From Crocodylus rhombifer (Eukaryota; Chordata; Crocodylia; Crocodylidae), in contig JAVSML010024587.1 of assembly GCA_038503035.1 (NCBI GenBank), positions 748,783-812,782 of the forward strand: a stretch of 64,000 nt of DNA, given 5' to 3'. How positions within the stretch are numbered: position 1 is the stretch's first letter; every line of letters begins with the position of its first letter. Both the position numbers and the translations under genes were made by a program. Positions 54,338 to 64,000 of the stretch are shown here, in pieces. The notes under the pieces are model-generated. The model saw only the letters and a list, made by a program, of their open reading frames with translations. It did no database searches and had not been told where the DNA came from.

Positions 54338-55205
54338 TTAGTTTAAAGCCTGGTGAAGCAGGTCAGCCAGCCTGGCTGAGAAGAGCCTCCTCCCCAGGGG
54401 GGAGAGGTAGAGGCCATCTCTTCCCAGCAGCTCGCTGCCTCTCTCGCCAAAGAGCGGGCTGTGGTCATGGAAGCCAAAGCCTTCCCGATGACACCAGCGC
54501 CGCAGTCTTTGGTTCACCGCGTGGATCCTCCTCTCCCTCCTCAGCCCATAGCCCGAGACTGGGAGGATCGATGAAAACACCACCTGAGCTCCCAGACCCC
54601 TAAGCCCCACTCCCAAATCCCTGTAGTGCCTCACGACCTGGCGGGGGGTGCTCCGAGCCGTGTCATTGGTGCCCACATGAATAAGGAGCATGGGATAGTG
54701 GTCTGTGGGCCGGAGAAGCTCTGGGATCCTCTCTGCAATGTCTCGGATGGGGGCCTCCGGGAAGCAGCAGACTTCCCAGGCTAAGGGGTCGGGGCGGCAG
54801 ATTGCCCCCTTAGTCCCCTGCAGGATGGAGTCTCCCACAACAAACACCTTTAGTTTTGTCTTGGGGAGAGCAGGGGCAGTAGCTGTGGTTGAGCCTGGGT
54901 TGCCTGCAGGAGCTGGCATCTGAGCAGGCTCTGCTGGGCTGCAAGAGGTGCGAACCTGTTGCTAAGCTCCGGCGAGGGAGGGGCTTTGGTGCGGTGGGCC
55001 TTAGGGCCCTTGACCACCTTGGTCCATGCCCCTGACTGGGCAGAGCAGGAGGTCCCAGAGTCCTCCTTAGTCCTGGAGGGAGACGGTGCTCTACCCTGCA
55101 GCTCCCGGGGGAGAAGGGCCTGGCAGTAGGAGTCTATCTCCTGCTTGCAGTCCCTGATGGCACGCAGTCTCTGGACTGTGGCCTGGAGCTCCTTCAGCTG
55201 AGATA
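54338..55205 (-). pseudogene. CR1 copy G ORF1, truncated and frameshifted, esterase-like domain
   Basis: The open part starts at 54919 (193 codons) and holds the SGNH esterase-like domain: VVGDSILQG (nucleophile Ser31 in GDSIL), HVGTND (81-86) and, near the end, DGLYLSPLG. In copy F the last motif reads DGLHLSPKG; the His of the Asp-His catalytic pair is Tyr171 here. Upstream, in a second frame, lie NRFAPLAAQQ and the coiled-coil segment QLKELQATVQRLRAIRDCKQ, separated from the esterase part by a frameshift near 54920-54960. The start of ORF1 is missing. It is probably inactive both as protein and as enzyme. Confidence 0.8.
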
Positions 55206-58200
55206 AGATTTTACTTATCTTTAAAATATAGGTTTACAGCAAAAAGAAGCCACACAGTTGTTATTACATGTACTTTTTTTGGTAGTTTCATAGCATTCTA
55301 GAGCTGCAGTCACAGACAAAGACAAGTGCTATATTGTACTGGACACTGACCAAATGCTGAAGAGAAAGACAGCCCCTGCCCTTTTTTAAAACCTTGATAA
55401 TATAACAGTATTCATTATCATACTCAGTATAGCCTGTATCTTGAATATCTGGAGACTGCCAAGAGGTCTAAAATATTTTTAGTACAATACAGTGCAGAAC
55501 TTTCCATTGTTAGGAACACGTTTTCAGAAGCTGAATAAATTACTTCTCTTCCTTCACCAAATTTGACACGTATTTGTAGACCTTGGTTTGATTCTAGAAC
55601 TTCCAGAACCGAAGCAGTTATCATTTATTTCCTCTTTGTTGTCTATTGGCGTCATGGAGTCCACAGAGCATAGGTTCAGCTCTGGGAGTAGCATTTGCTA
55701 GTTAATTGCAATGGAAAACTGAGGTTAAGGGGAGCTCATGTTTTCCTAGTAGATCTCAGCAAAATGATGGCTTGGAGACATATTTAAACAGCTCCACACC
55801 GTCTTTTTGGACTATCTTAACACTGGCTCTGTTGCTACAAAATATTTTATCTAAGGCAACATTTCTTATGAATTGACAGTTTATCTCCCTTCAGAAAAAA
55901 ACAACTAATCATGTTGTCTTTTCCCATCAGATCACTAGAGTTCCACCTTATTTATTAAAGATGAACCAATCTTAAATCTCTTCTTCCCTTTCTAGAGGAA
56001 AGACTAACCTAAGGGCATGGGTAGATACATAGGCAGCTTGGCCTAATGGCAAAAATAATTGCAATACTCATGAGTAATTAGTTGTGCATCTCATTCGTGG
56101 GAATCTCACCTGCATTTATATTTACAGTATTTCCTGTCCTGGTTTAAGGAACTGTATACTACCTCTGATGAAATCTGTAGTATGTGCCAAAGGCCACACC
56201 TTTACTTTTCCATGTAGTTGAATTTCCCACTTTCTGCTCAAGTACCAAATTAAATGCAATTATTTGATGTTGCATTCTTCTCTAAGTATTTTAAATAGGT
56301 TTATAAAAAAAAACATTTTTCTTAGGCATTTGTGATTACCATGCTTCAGGTTTTATTTAAGGAGGCCCACTTATTCCCAGTCACAACACATTTATTTAAC
56401 AGATGCTCAAAAGAAGTTATGGAGATATCTTCATTAGTTCTATATTTCTATTCAGAGTAAGTCAGAACTCTACTTTTCTTTTTTAGGGTTTCCTCCATGC
56501 CCACCTTGAAATCATAAAATCAGAAACAGTCATCTAAAATCAGACAATAACTGCAAAAAGAATTTGCCTAAGTCCCACAAAAATCCCAATCAATCAGGTC
56601 ATTATTTTCATCCTCACCTTCTTTTCCCTGAATGGGAGGTAGGTATTTATTTATATTGGTATCTCAGTCAAAATTTCATAGTTTTAGTACTGTGCATACA
56701 ATTTTTCCTACACATATTAGTGCAGGATTTAAACCATGAGATTCATAGACAATACAGGATAATGAACCTGGGTTTCCCTTTTAAGCACTGAGTGAATTTG
56801 TATTTGAGATATAAACCCTGACATGGCAAATCTAGCAAGTCCTACTGTCCTGAAGGAATCACTTACTTTTGTTTACTGTTGGGATTCAATTCAAAAGTAT
56901 CAGGTTGACTCATGACACAGAATCACTATACAAAGATGCCAAAGAAAGATACATTTGCATATCCTTTTAGCTGTGATTTTGCAGTTTGTATTCACTTACA
57001 AATTTGTTCTTGCACTGAATTTTCTCCATGTATTTATTTATTTGCTTTTGTTTTATTTGCTTACATAATAGGACAAAGTGTTTCCTTTAAGGTTACCAGG
57101 TAAGCATATAAATATAAATGTGATATAGCTGGTATCAGATAGATTTCTCTGTTACCTTGTATCTTTTGCTGATGTCACAATCTCCTAGTTACCTCTTATT
57201 TGTGGTGCTGAAGGTTACTTGACACTGTACGGATACAGCATGTTATATCCCTTGGCACTGCATTTTTAGTATCCAATTATTATTTGCTCTACTGTTGAAT
57301 TATTTAAGTAGTACAATATACAAATATTTTTACTTCTAGGGTTCAGGTAGAGGTATTTTTCCCTTTCATACTTCATAATTGTTGTTATATTTTGTTTTAT
57401 GTGCTGTAATTGTACAGTAACTTGTGCATTAGGCCCTTGATCACATTTAGAACTGTAATACAAATGCTAGAAAATAATATTATATACAGAATAAGCAATA
57501 ATAAAGCAATCCTTATATAGAATTAAATCACTATTAATGTCACTGTTTTGATTGCAGAGTTGGTTTAACAGAAGGAAAAAACATTACTCAGGATAACTTT
57601 ATCATCTTACATTGTAACATCTTTTTCATGAGTAGGACATTTCTTTCAGTGTGGAGTCATGATAAGATTCTGGATGGTACTTGTGCAATAAAATTCTGGC
57701 CAAGGAGACAGTGATCCATAACTATTCTAGTGACATATTTTGGATAGAAAAAAAGAATAGTCTTAGTAGAAACACACTTAGGAAGATTAAAGAAATTATG
57801 AAGGATAATTTCCAACTAAGCACCAAAAGGATCATCTCTCCTCTGTATTCCAGTTCTGTTGTTACTCCTAACACTGGTCTCCCTCACTTTCATGCCAGAA
57901 CAACAGATTGAGATGAGGTTGGTATTAATAGAATTTATACTAGTTTGGAAGAAATTTGAGAGGGGAGGACAAAAGAAGACAAATAAGATGGGCAGATCCA
58001 TGTAATCAGCACACATCGAATTTTGAATAAAAACCAAGAGAGAAGCTACAAACCTGATGCTAAATTTACTTACACTAGTGAAAATTGGTGCAGTTTCACT
58101 GAAGGTAACAGAATTACAATTGTGTAAAAGAGAAATGAGGTCAGAATTCAGCTGTACATATTCAATAATAAGTGTAGGAGGAAAATTAAAGCTACAGTAG

Positions 58201-58675
58201 AAGAAATATGTTTGACACCTTAAAGATACATCACCAAAGGTTTAAATTTATTAATGCAACCAAATATATTGCTTGCTAGTGTGCACAGTCCTATTGACTG
58301 CAATAAGATTATTCATGGTCATAATTCAGGAAGCATATATTAAATGTATATATATTTGAGTGCCTAGCAATGGAAGAAATAAAAATAAGATGTATCTGGT
58401 GGAAACTAAAATATTCCTACACTATCTTAATAAATACATATAAGTTTTACATAGATTTAGGCAATTAAATAAGAGAGGTGGCAAAGTAGCATAATAGCAA
58501 GACATTATACCTAGAGCAAACCAACCCTGTACCATCCATCTGGCCATGGGGCCAAAAGATTGAGCACCATTGATGCATTATATTCTGAATCCAATTCAAT
58601 GCAAAGTCTGCCAAAGTCTAACAGCCAGGCTAAGGAGGTCAAGCAGAAGGTAGAGTAAATTTGCACATTATAGCC
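55206..58675. other. 3.5 kb of AT-rich non-coding DNA
   Basis: No gene, clear repeat or RNA gene recognised; frames are at most 76 codons. Confidence 0.5.
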
Positions 58676-58720
58676 AGTAGTTTTCAACCTCTTAGGCTGA
58701 AGGCACCCTTCAGAAAAGGC
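58676..58720 (+). mobile_element. hAT-like left end fragment
   Basis: CAGTAGTTTTCAACCTCTTA followed by GGCTGAAGGCACCCTTCAG matches the start typical of Charlie-like hAT elements. No matching right end or 8-bp duplication was found. Confidence 0.5.
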
Positions 58721-59708
58721 CAGCTCTTAGTTTTCTCTCATTTTTTGACCACAGAAAAATAATACAGCAATTCTTCTAAAGTAGGAGCAAGAAGAGGAGC
58801 TGAAACCTGGACGAGAACTTTCTGGGGCTCCTATCCTTTCCCACCAGTAGGTGGCACAGCAGTAGCACCTGAAGAAGGATAAAGTATTCCCACTATGTGT
58901 CTGGACTCACCTCCTAAGAAAGTTCTGTCCTTCTGGGAAGAAAAAAGGAGAACATCCTGTTTTCTCCTGCTTCCTTCTAGTCAGAAAGGAGAGAAAGAAT
59001 ACACAGCTCCTTCTTGCCACTAGGAAAGAGATAAATAAATAATATATAATAGCTTCTGCACAATATCTTTTACAGGAAATTAGCAAGGTTTAAAAATTAT
59101 CCAGGGAAGAAACCGTGGCCCCAGCTCTAATTAGTTTTACATTAATACAAATTCTCCTTCCTGATCAAATTTTCCACACAAGCAGAAATGAGGTAGAGAG
59201 CGTCTAGGATGAATCCAGTTCTGCACACTCTACACTGCACACAGACATGTTCACTAGACAAGAAGGAAGGGTACACGCCTGCTCAGAGACAAAAACTCCT
59301 TTCAGAAAGATTCTCTTGTTCACATTTTTTTCCCTTTCAGCCTGCTATCACCACAATATGATACCAGGTTAAGATCTATAATTCTAGCCACCACAATTAG
59401 TGAGAGCCCCTCCTTGCACTTTTGTTTACTGTAACCACTATCTGACACTTAACTTTAGTAAAGGCAACTTGTAAAAAAATAAATAGGAAGGAAGAAGATA
59501 TAGATAAAAGTCAAAAACTTTTAAAAAAACCTCACCGTAACTGAGGCCAATTACGCCAAGGCACACCATACATGCAAACACATATAAACTAAGTATTAAA
59601 TATTATTATGAGTCACAGAGCATATGCAAGCCCCTAAAGAGGAATAGGAAGTAGGAAAGTAAAAATCCCTTATTAATATATGGCAAGATACACATAACAA
59701 CAGCAGAG
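58721..59708. other. AT-rich non-coding DNA
   Basis: Nothing recognised. Confidence 0.5.
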
Positions 59709-59822
59709 CCTCCCTATGGCTGAGTAAGGGTGCTTATGCCTGAAAGCTTGCAAAGAACTTTTCTCAACTGTTCAGTTGGTCTAATAAAAGATATCACATT
59801 TACCCAAAGAACTTTGCCTGGC
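59709..59822 (+). repeat. Conserved amniote-type dispersed repeat fragment
   Basis: CCTGAAAGCTTGCAAAGAAC, CAGTTGGTCTAATAAAAGAT and ATCACATTTACCCAAAGAAC form the core of a repeat widely scattered in sauropsid genomes (CGAAAGCTT...GTTGGTCTAATAAAAG...). It is non-coding. I recognise the pattern from memory and cannot name the family with certainty. Confidence 0.5.
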
Positions 59823-60029
59823 AAGATACAAGAAGTTATTTAGGCCAATAATGCAAACTTTCAAAAATAAAAACCTTGCCCAAGGTATGCTGATAAAAAG
59901 AAACTAAATTATGGCACTTAAAGTGTTCAATTCAAATGAGGAAAGCAAGGAGAGAACCCGAAGAACAAGTGGCGCCAAAAAGATAAAATGTCCAAGAATT
60001 GTCTAAATATATCAGAGGTAAGCCTTCAA
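59823..60029. other. AT-rich non-coding DNA
   Basis: Nothing recognised; under 300 bp. Confidence 0.5.
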
Positions 60030-61719
60030 GGGTACGTCCACACATGCAAGCACATGCACTTGCAGCAGCTCAAATAGAAGCAGTGCGAATTTGAGCTGGG
60101 GCTTTTTGCCTCAGCACATGTGCTTGGACATGTACTTTGGCATGGAGCAAATTGTGCCACTTGGGGCAAAATAACCCCGCTTGGCTCCTCCTGGATCTGC
60201 AGCCAGGGGGAGCTAAAGCCCGGGGCCAGCACCTGTGCTGTCCCCAGCAGTATAAAAAGCTGCCCTTTCCTGGCCCCATCCGTACAAAAAGCTGGCCTGG
60301 CAAGCAGCTCAGAGCTACTCACTCTCAGGAATTTCTGGGGCCCGGCCACTTGGTAACCAGGGACATTATGCCTTGTGCCAGTCAGACTGCTGCAGCAGCA
60401 TCCCAAATCCATTTTTAAAAATACCCCTAAATCCATGTTTTTCCACAGTTAAAACAAAAGACGACTCTAAACACACACATATATAAATATATATATAGAG
60501 AGAGAGAGAGCAGCTGGGCAATGCTTTATTGGTATATTTACAATGCCAAAGCAAAGTGGAAGCCTACCAGTGTCTCTATCATGATAAAGTAAATTCTAAA
60601 TACCTATATGTGTACTTTTGGTTTTCTTCGCACACGATGGGTGTGTGATGGGGGGATGTGGTGTCTGCAGGAAGAGGGTGGGAAGAGGTGTGGGAGAAGG
60701 TGGGTAGGTGTGTGTGGACGGATGTGGGTTTGTGTGTGGGTAGGTATGGGGCAATTGCTGGGGGGGGACTGTTAGTGTGGGGAACCTTGTGGGGGGGGCT
60801 GCTCAGGAGGGATGGGTCCCTTGGCCCCCACAGGGTACAGCCCCCCCCCACCGCACATGGAATGCCCCCCCAGCTCTCCCTTGGAGAGCCACAGCCCCTA
60901 TCCCCCACAGGGCCACAGCCCCCCTGCCCAGGGTCCCAGGCACCCTGGGGGGCCACAGTCCCCTTCCTGCCCAGGGCCCAAAACTTACCTTTAGCAGCAG
61001 CAGCAGGAGTGGGGCGCTCTGATCCATGGTGGCAGGACCCAGTGCGGCAAGCGGGAACCGCATGCCAAGTCCAGCCAGGTCTTACCAGCTCTGGGGCCCT
61101 TCTGCTGCCCAGCCAGGCTAAGTCATGATGGCAGGACCCTGCGCAGCACGCGGGGACCACATGCTAGGCCCAGCCAGGTCCTGCCACCCTTGGGGCCTCT
61201 CTGCCATCTGGCCAAGCCGGGTCCTGCTGCCATAGGCCCAGCCCGAACGGGCGACAGAGGGGGCCCGAGGGTGGCAGGATCCAGCTGAGCCCAATATGTG
61301 GTCCCCGTGTGCCACACCGGGTCCTGGCACCAGGGGCCCAGCCCAGCCCAGCCAGGTGCAGAGGGACTCTGAGGGTGGCAGAACCCTGCAGGGCAGAGAT
61401 TGGGGGGGGTGCTGGGGGGCTGGCAGGGGGAGGGGCTGGGCAGGGCAGAGATTGGGGGGTTGGGGGAGGGGGTGAGGCTGGCAGGAGTCTCCCACATGGT
61501 TCCCCCCTTCCTCCAGCCCCCCAACACCTTACTCACCAGCATTGGAGCTCTGGACCCCTGGTGCTGAACACATGGCCTGGCAGGCTGCGCATTTCAGCAT
61601 CAGGGTGAGGGGCCAACCATGGAGACGCTCTGGCAACCAGATCATCTCCCTGGAGGACCCAGCCTCCAGGGGTTTGAGGCAGGGCAAGAGGCACACGTGT
61701 GCTCATCTGGCCATGCCCT
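60030..61719. mobile_element. Harbinger-type element, largest end-to-end copy
   Basis: Runs from GGGTACGTCCACACATGC to GCTCATCTGGCCATGCCCT, 1.69 kb. Left subterminal ~500 bp match 33741-34287 and, inverted, 46190-46469; the middle (60525-60610) matches 31100-31230; the right ~190 bp match 20140-20447 and 37290-37577. It therefore serves as the reference for several broken copies. The interior is GC-rich, with the TATA-like GCAGTATAAAAAGCTG at about 60246-60261 and a microsatellite at 60471-60510. Frames (up to 193 codons, minus; 156, plus) are proline/glycine-rich and show no transposase. Non-autonomous. Confidence 0.65.
60471..60510. repeat. (CA)(TA)(GA) compound microsatellite
   Basis: A short CA run, a TA run and a GA run follow each other. 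The position within the element is the same as the (CA)22(GA)n tract at 34181-34243. Confidence 0.9.
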
Positions 61720-61899
61720 GAGAGGGTCAATGGCAAGGCTAACCAAGTAATGGAAGGAAAGGAAACTATCAAGGAAGATAATAGAAATTTAGTAGCATTT
61801 TTATTTGTTTGTTTTGTCTTTTTGCACCATCCTTTACCACATAGGACACTGAGGAGGTGAAATAGAGTAAGAAAGATAAACAGCTGACAAAGGTTGATT

Positions 61900-62400
61900 T
61901 ACCAAAACAGTGGGTGTTGGAAAAAACTGATGACTTAAATTGGAATAAATAACATATATTGTATGGTCTTCATCCAAGAGTCCTGATGGAATTTAAGAAT
62001 TATGTGGTTGATCTGCTAATTAATATATGCATTTTCCCATGAAATTCAGCTACTATATCAGAAGATTGGAGAGTAGCCAATATTGTATCTGTTGTTTGTT
62101 TATTATTAAATAAAGCTCTAGTAAGGTGTCCTTGGGAACTCTTGACCAGTAAGTCTTCTTTCAGGAAAAAAAAAGTTTTAAAAAATAACTATCAGAGCAA
62201 GACCTAACAGAAACAAACCCAATCAGATTCTGTAAAGAGTTTTCATGCCTCTATAACCTGTTAAAATGATATGATGGAGATACACAATAGAATACTGAAT
62301 AAGAATAAACCAGGTGATATAATTTATTTGTTCTAACATAAAAAAGCAAGAGTTTGATTATATTTAAAACAAGAAACTACGTAAAAAAATAAATAGTCAG
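61900..62400 (+). pseudogene. Ancient CR1/L3-like ORF2 relic (RT region)
   Basis: Plus-strand reading with stops gives LHPRVLMEFKNYVVDLL, then NSATISEDWRVANIV, a decayed GNS..PVSLLS-type segment near 62130-62160, and DIIYLF...KKARV near 62320-62350 in place of the YLDFxKAFD block. The order equals that of CR1 RT (HPRVLKEL, [26 protein letters not shown]). It is much more diverged than copies A-H and AT-rich, so it is an old insertion of another clade member. Confidence 0.75.
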
Positions 62401-62530
62401 GGATGGAAGTAGAGTATTGTCATTACTGGAGAGAAATAATAAAGAACTACTGGTCACGCTTTAGCCGAAAGAGGGAGTTCTGTTGAAGCTGATATATTTT
62501 GTTTTTCACAAAACTTATATCCAGAGGAAG

Positions 62531-62558
62531 GGGGAGAGAAAGAGAGAGAGAGAGAGAC
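62531..62558. repeat. (GA)n microsatellite
   Basis: GGGGAGAGAAAGAGAGAGAG continues as GA. It lies at the probable 3' end of the Tx1-like LINE. Confidence 0.9.
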
Positions 62559-62559
62559 T

Positions 62560-63042
62560 TTTTTGAATTTTAAAACCTTTATTATTCAAATATTAAAAAC
62601 AAATGGTGAAAGAGAAAAGGTGTGTGGCCCTCCCAGGGGCTGAGCATGAAACACCTGTTAGTAACAACCCTCTCCTCCCATGTCACAGGAGACTGAAAAC
62701 CCCTCTCCCATGCCTCTCCTGGGGCTACACATGTAGGGCCAGCTGTCTGTCTTCCACCTTGCAAAGTGCCCTCTCAATGGCTCAGTGCAACACACAGGTC
62801 CACGTTTTGTTGCAAGGTGAAATCTCCATGTGCCCTGACTAGGAATTGGAAAATTTGGAGGCCATTTTTGGAACTGGCTTCTACAAGCCAGTTTCTGTGA
62901 CCTTTCAAAGTCACCACCTTTGCCTGGCCCAGCAGGAAAGTGGCCAGGAAGATCATGCTCCCCTTGGCTGCTCAGTCCAGGATAGACAATATGTACACAT
63001 TGTTGGAGAAGTCCAAGTTAGTCTGCCAAATAGGTTCCTGAG
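62560..63042 (-). pseudogene. Tx1-like LINE 3' part (C-terminus and 3' UTR)
   Basis: The minus strand reads NLDFSNNVYILSILD, IFLATFLLGQAKVVTLKGHR, NWLVEASSKNG and FLVRAHGDFTLQ. Tx1-type LINEs end with a similar tail (NFLLGQAKxAIWxTRxNR..., FRxLVxARLRVEFAY). Downstream on the same strand is AATAAAGG (near 62577) and a TC-rich microsatellite (62531-62558 as GA on the plus strand), probably the 3' end. The upstream codons lie beyond the hAT insertion, at 63563-63660. Confidence 0.65.
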
Positions 63043-63554
63043 CAGTGGCAATGCATAGGGGATGCACGAGGGTGCACATACACCCCCTGAGACTGCTGGT
63101 GCACCCCGACAGCCGACCTCACCACTTAGGCGATGGACAGGCAGGGCAGGTGGGAGCACCAGTGGCCCCCCTGCAAGCGCTGGCCAATTACTGCACTCCC
63201 TGCAGCCACTTCTGGGACTGGCTGCAGCAATTGGCCAGCGCTTGCTCCTGGAATTGGCTGCAGCAAGCACAGCGATTGGCCTATGCAGAATTGCCTGCAG
63301 GATCTCCCCCCAGGTCCACAGGATTGCCTGCAGGGGATCTCTGCCCTCCCAGTCTGCAGGGTCACCTGTGGAGGATTCCTGCCCCCATCTGCAGGATTGC
63401 CTGCGGGGGACCCTCCTTCCTAGTCCACAGGTTTGCCTGTGGGGAACCCCACCATCCACAGGATCACCCATGGGGGATCCTCCCCACAGTTGGCAGGACT
63501 GGTCACAGGGGGGGCACATGCCCCACCTGACTGAGGTGGCACCAGTTGCCCATG
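63043..63554. mobile_element. Non-autonomous hAT element, copy 2, inside LINE
   Basis: Starts CAGTGGCAATGCATAGGG and ends CACCAGTTGCCCATG; 512 bp, same family as 9557-9868. It is flanked by an 8-bp duplication with one mismatch: TTCCTGAG (63035-63042) and TTCCTCAG (63555-63562). LINE codons continue on both sides, so it jumped into an existing LINE copy. The interior repeats GGATTGCCTGCAGGGGATC-like words. Non-coding. Confidence 0.8.
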
Positions 63555-63562
63555 TTCCTCAG

Positions 63563-63660
63563 GGTAAAGAGCAGCTGCAGTTGGGGCAGTCCAGGATGAC
63601 ATGGAGGAGAGTCTTGTGCACCTCCTCCTCACAGAAAGGATAGACTACTGATGCTCCCTG
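63563..63660 (-). pseudogene. Tx1-like LINE, upstream fragment beyond the hAT insertion
   Basis: Minus strand gives SVVYPFCEEEVHKTLLHVIL and DCPNCSC. This resembles the Cys-rich ...PFCGxxET...HxxLECP motif in the C-terminal region of Tx1-type ORF2, directly upstream of the NFLLGQAK block found at 62.9 kb. It is the continuation of 62560-63042 split by the hAT element. Confidence 0.6.
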
Positions 63661-63725
63661 TTCCAAGTGGCGGAACGGGGGAGGAGGAGTGGGAGAGAGA
63701 GAGCAGACTCAGGTTCAATGCTACA

Positions 63726-64000
63726 CATGGGTGACTGGTGCGGCCTTAGTCGGCGGTGCACATGCCCCCCCCAGCAACCAGTCAGCGACTGAGTGGGGTT
63801 CCCCCATGGCCAATCTCACTGACCTGGGGGGGTTGGGTGTCCCCCAGCAGCTGATTGTGAGGTGGCTGATCACTGCGGCCACTTCTGGAAGTGACTGCAG
63901 CCACTTCTAGCAGCACCATGGTGCTCCCACTACCTGGCTGGTGCTTGCAGAGGGGGGCACTGGTGCTCCCACCTGTCCACCCTACTCATTGCCTAAGTAG
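63726..64000. mobile_element. Non-autonomous hAT element, copy 3 (inverted, cut by window end)
   Basis: Starts CATGGGTGACTGGTGCGGCC, the inverted right end of this family, and runs through GCACATGCCCCCCCC and GAGCACCATGGTGCTCC-like text to the window end without reaching the CAGTGGC end. It is shorter in match to copy 2 than to copy 1. The left flank is ATGCTACA; its partner would lie outside the window. Confidence 0.65.

Larger units (their letters stand above)
51330..55205 (-). mobile_element. CR1 LINE copy G, 5'-truncated, intact ORF2
   Basis: About 3.9 kb on the minus strand. The 3' end (51330 side) carries tandem CATAGA hexamers rather than the 8-bp repeat of copy F, after which the usual GGGACC and CCCCC marks follow. 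ORF2 (54221-51426) is uninterrupted. ORF1 homology extends from 54338 to about 55200, where the element stops inside the coiled-coil region (QLKELQATVQRLRA). The 5' UTR is missing, so it lacks a promoter of its own. Its subfamily matches copy H but not A, B or F. Confidence 0.92.

Noticed and set aside
60579..61160. 193-codon minus-strand frame
   Set aside because: Pro/His/Thr-rich translation of CCCCAC repeats inside a Harbinger-type element; overlapping frames on the other strand are as long.

Overview
This window looks like vertebrate nuclear DNA made almost entirely of transposable-element sequence set in AT-rich, non-coding DNA. I found no host protein-coding gene, tRNA, rRNA or CRISPR array. 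The repeat mix is young and old CR1 LINEs, abundant GGG-ended PIF/Harbinger-type MITEs, hAT elements with 8-bp duplications, a pogo/Tigger-like element and fragments of a Tx1-type LINE. That mix best fits a sauropsid genome, most likely a crocodilian. This is an inference from repeat style; no species can be proven from the sequence alone.

Layout: 1-6.5 kb holds AT-rich DNA, a degenerate GC-rich minisatellite, a pair of 114-bp direct repeats and an old CR1 scrap. 6549-7436 is a CpG-rich probable solo LTR with a 5-bp duplication. 7.5-14.4 kb holds a small TIR element, a hAT element (9557-9868) and AT-rich DNA. 14.4-20.5 kb is a cluster of Harbinger-type elements, one of which (about 16152-17778) still carries a broken transposase on the minus strand. 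20.5-23.4 kb is featureless. 23.4-29.8 kb holds two minus-strand CR1 copies, a hAT element (27046-27509) and a minus-strand CR1 inserted inside a plus-strand CR1. 29918-30496 is a Tigger-like element with TA duplications. 31-37.6 kb mixes Harbinger-type pieces, a foldback array of ~146-bp units and a CR1 inserted into one arm of that array.

37581-42556 is a nearly full-length plus-strand CR1: tandem 5' UTR, ORF1, ORF2 and 8-bp 3' repeats. Both reading frames carry small frameshifts. 44040-46469 is a Harbinger-type TIR element that carries a piece of Tx1-like LINE. 49.9-50.5 kb holds an old LINE linker-region fragment. 51330-55205 is a second, 5'-truncated CR1 on the minus strand whose 931-codon ORF2 is uninterrupted. 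55-60 kb is AT-rich. 60030-61719 is another Harbinger-type element, 61.9-62.4 kb an old CR1/L3-like RT relic, and 62.5-63.7 kb a Tx1-like LINE tail split by a hAT element. A third hAT copy runs off the window end.

The elements form a record of successive insertions rather than a pathway: hAT into Tx1 LINE, CR1 into CR1, CR1 into a foldback array. Two young CR1 copies (F at 37.6 kb, G at 51.3 kb) retain most parts of an autonomous element: an ORF1 with an SGNH-esterase-like domain and an ORF2 with endonuclease plus reverse transcriptase. G has the intact ORF2. I found no convincing new biological system. The best leads are the uninterrupted CR1 ORF2, the 5' UTR tandem units of F, the TIR element carrying LINE sequence, and the foldback array.
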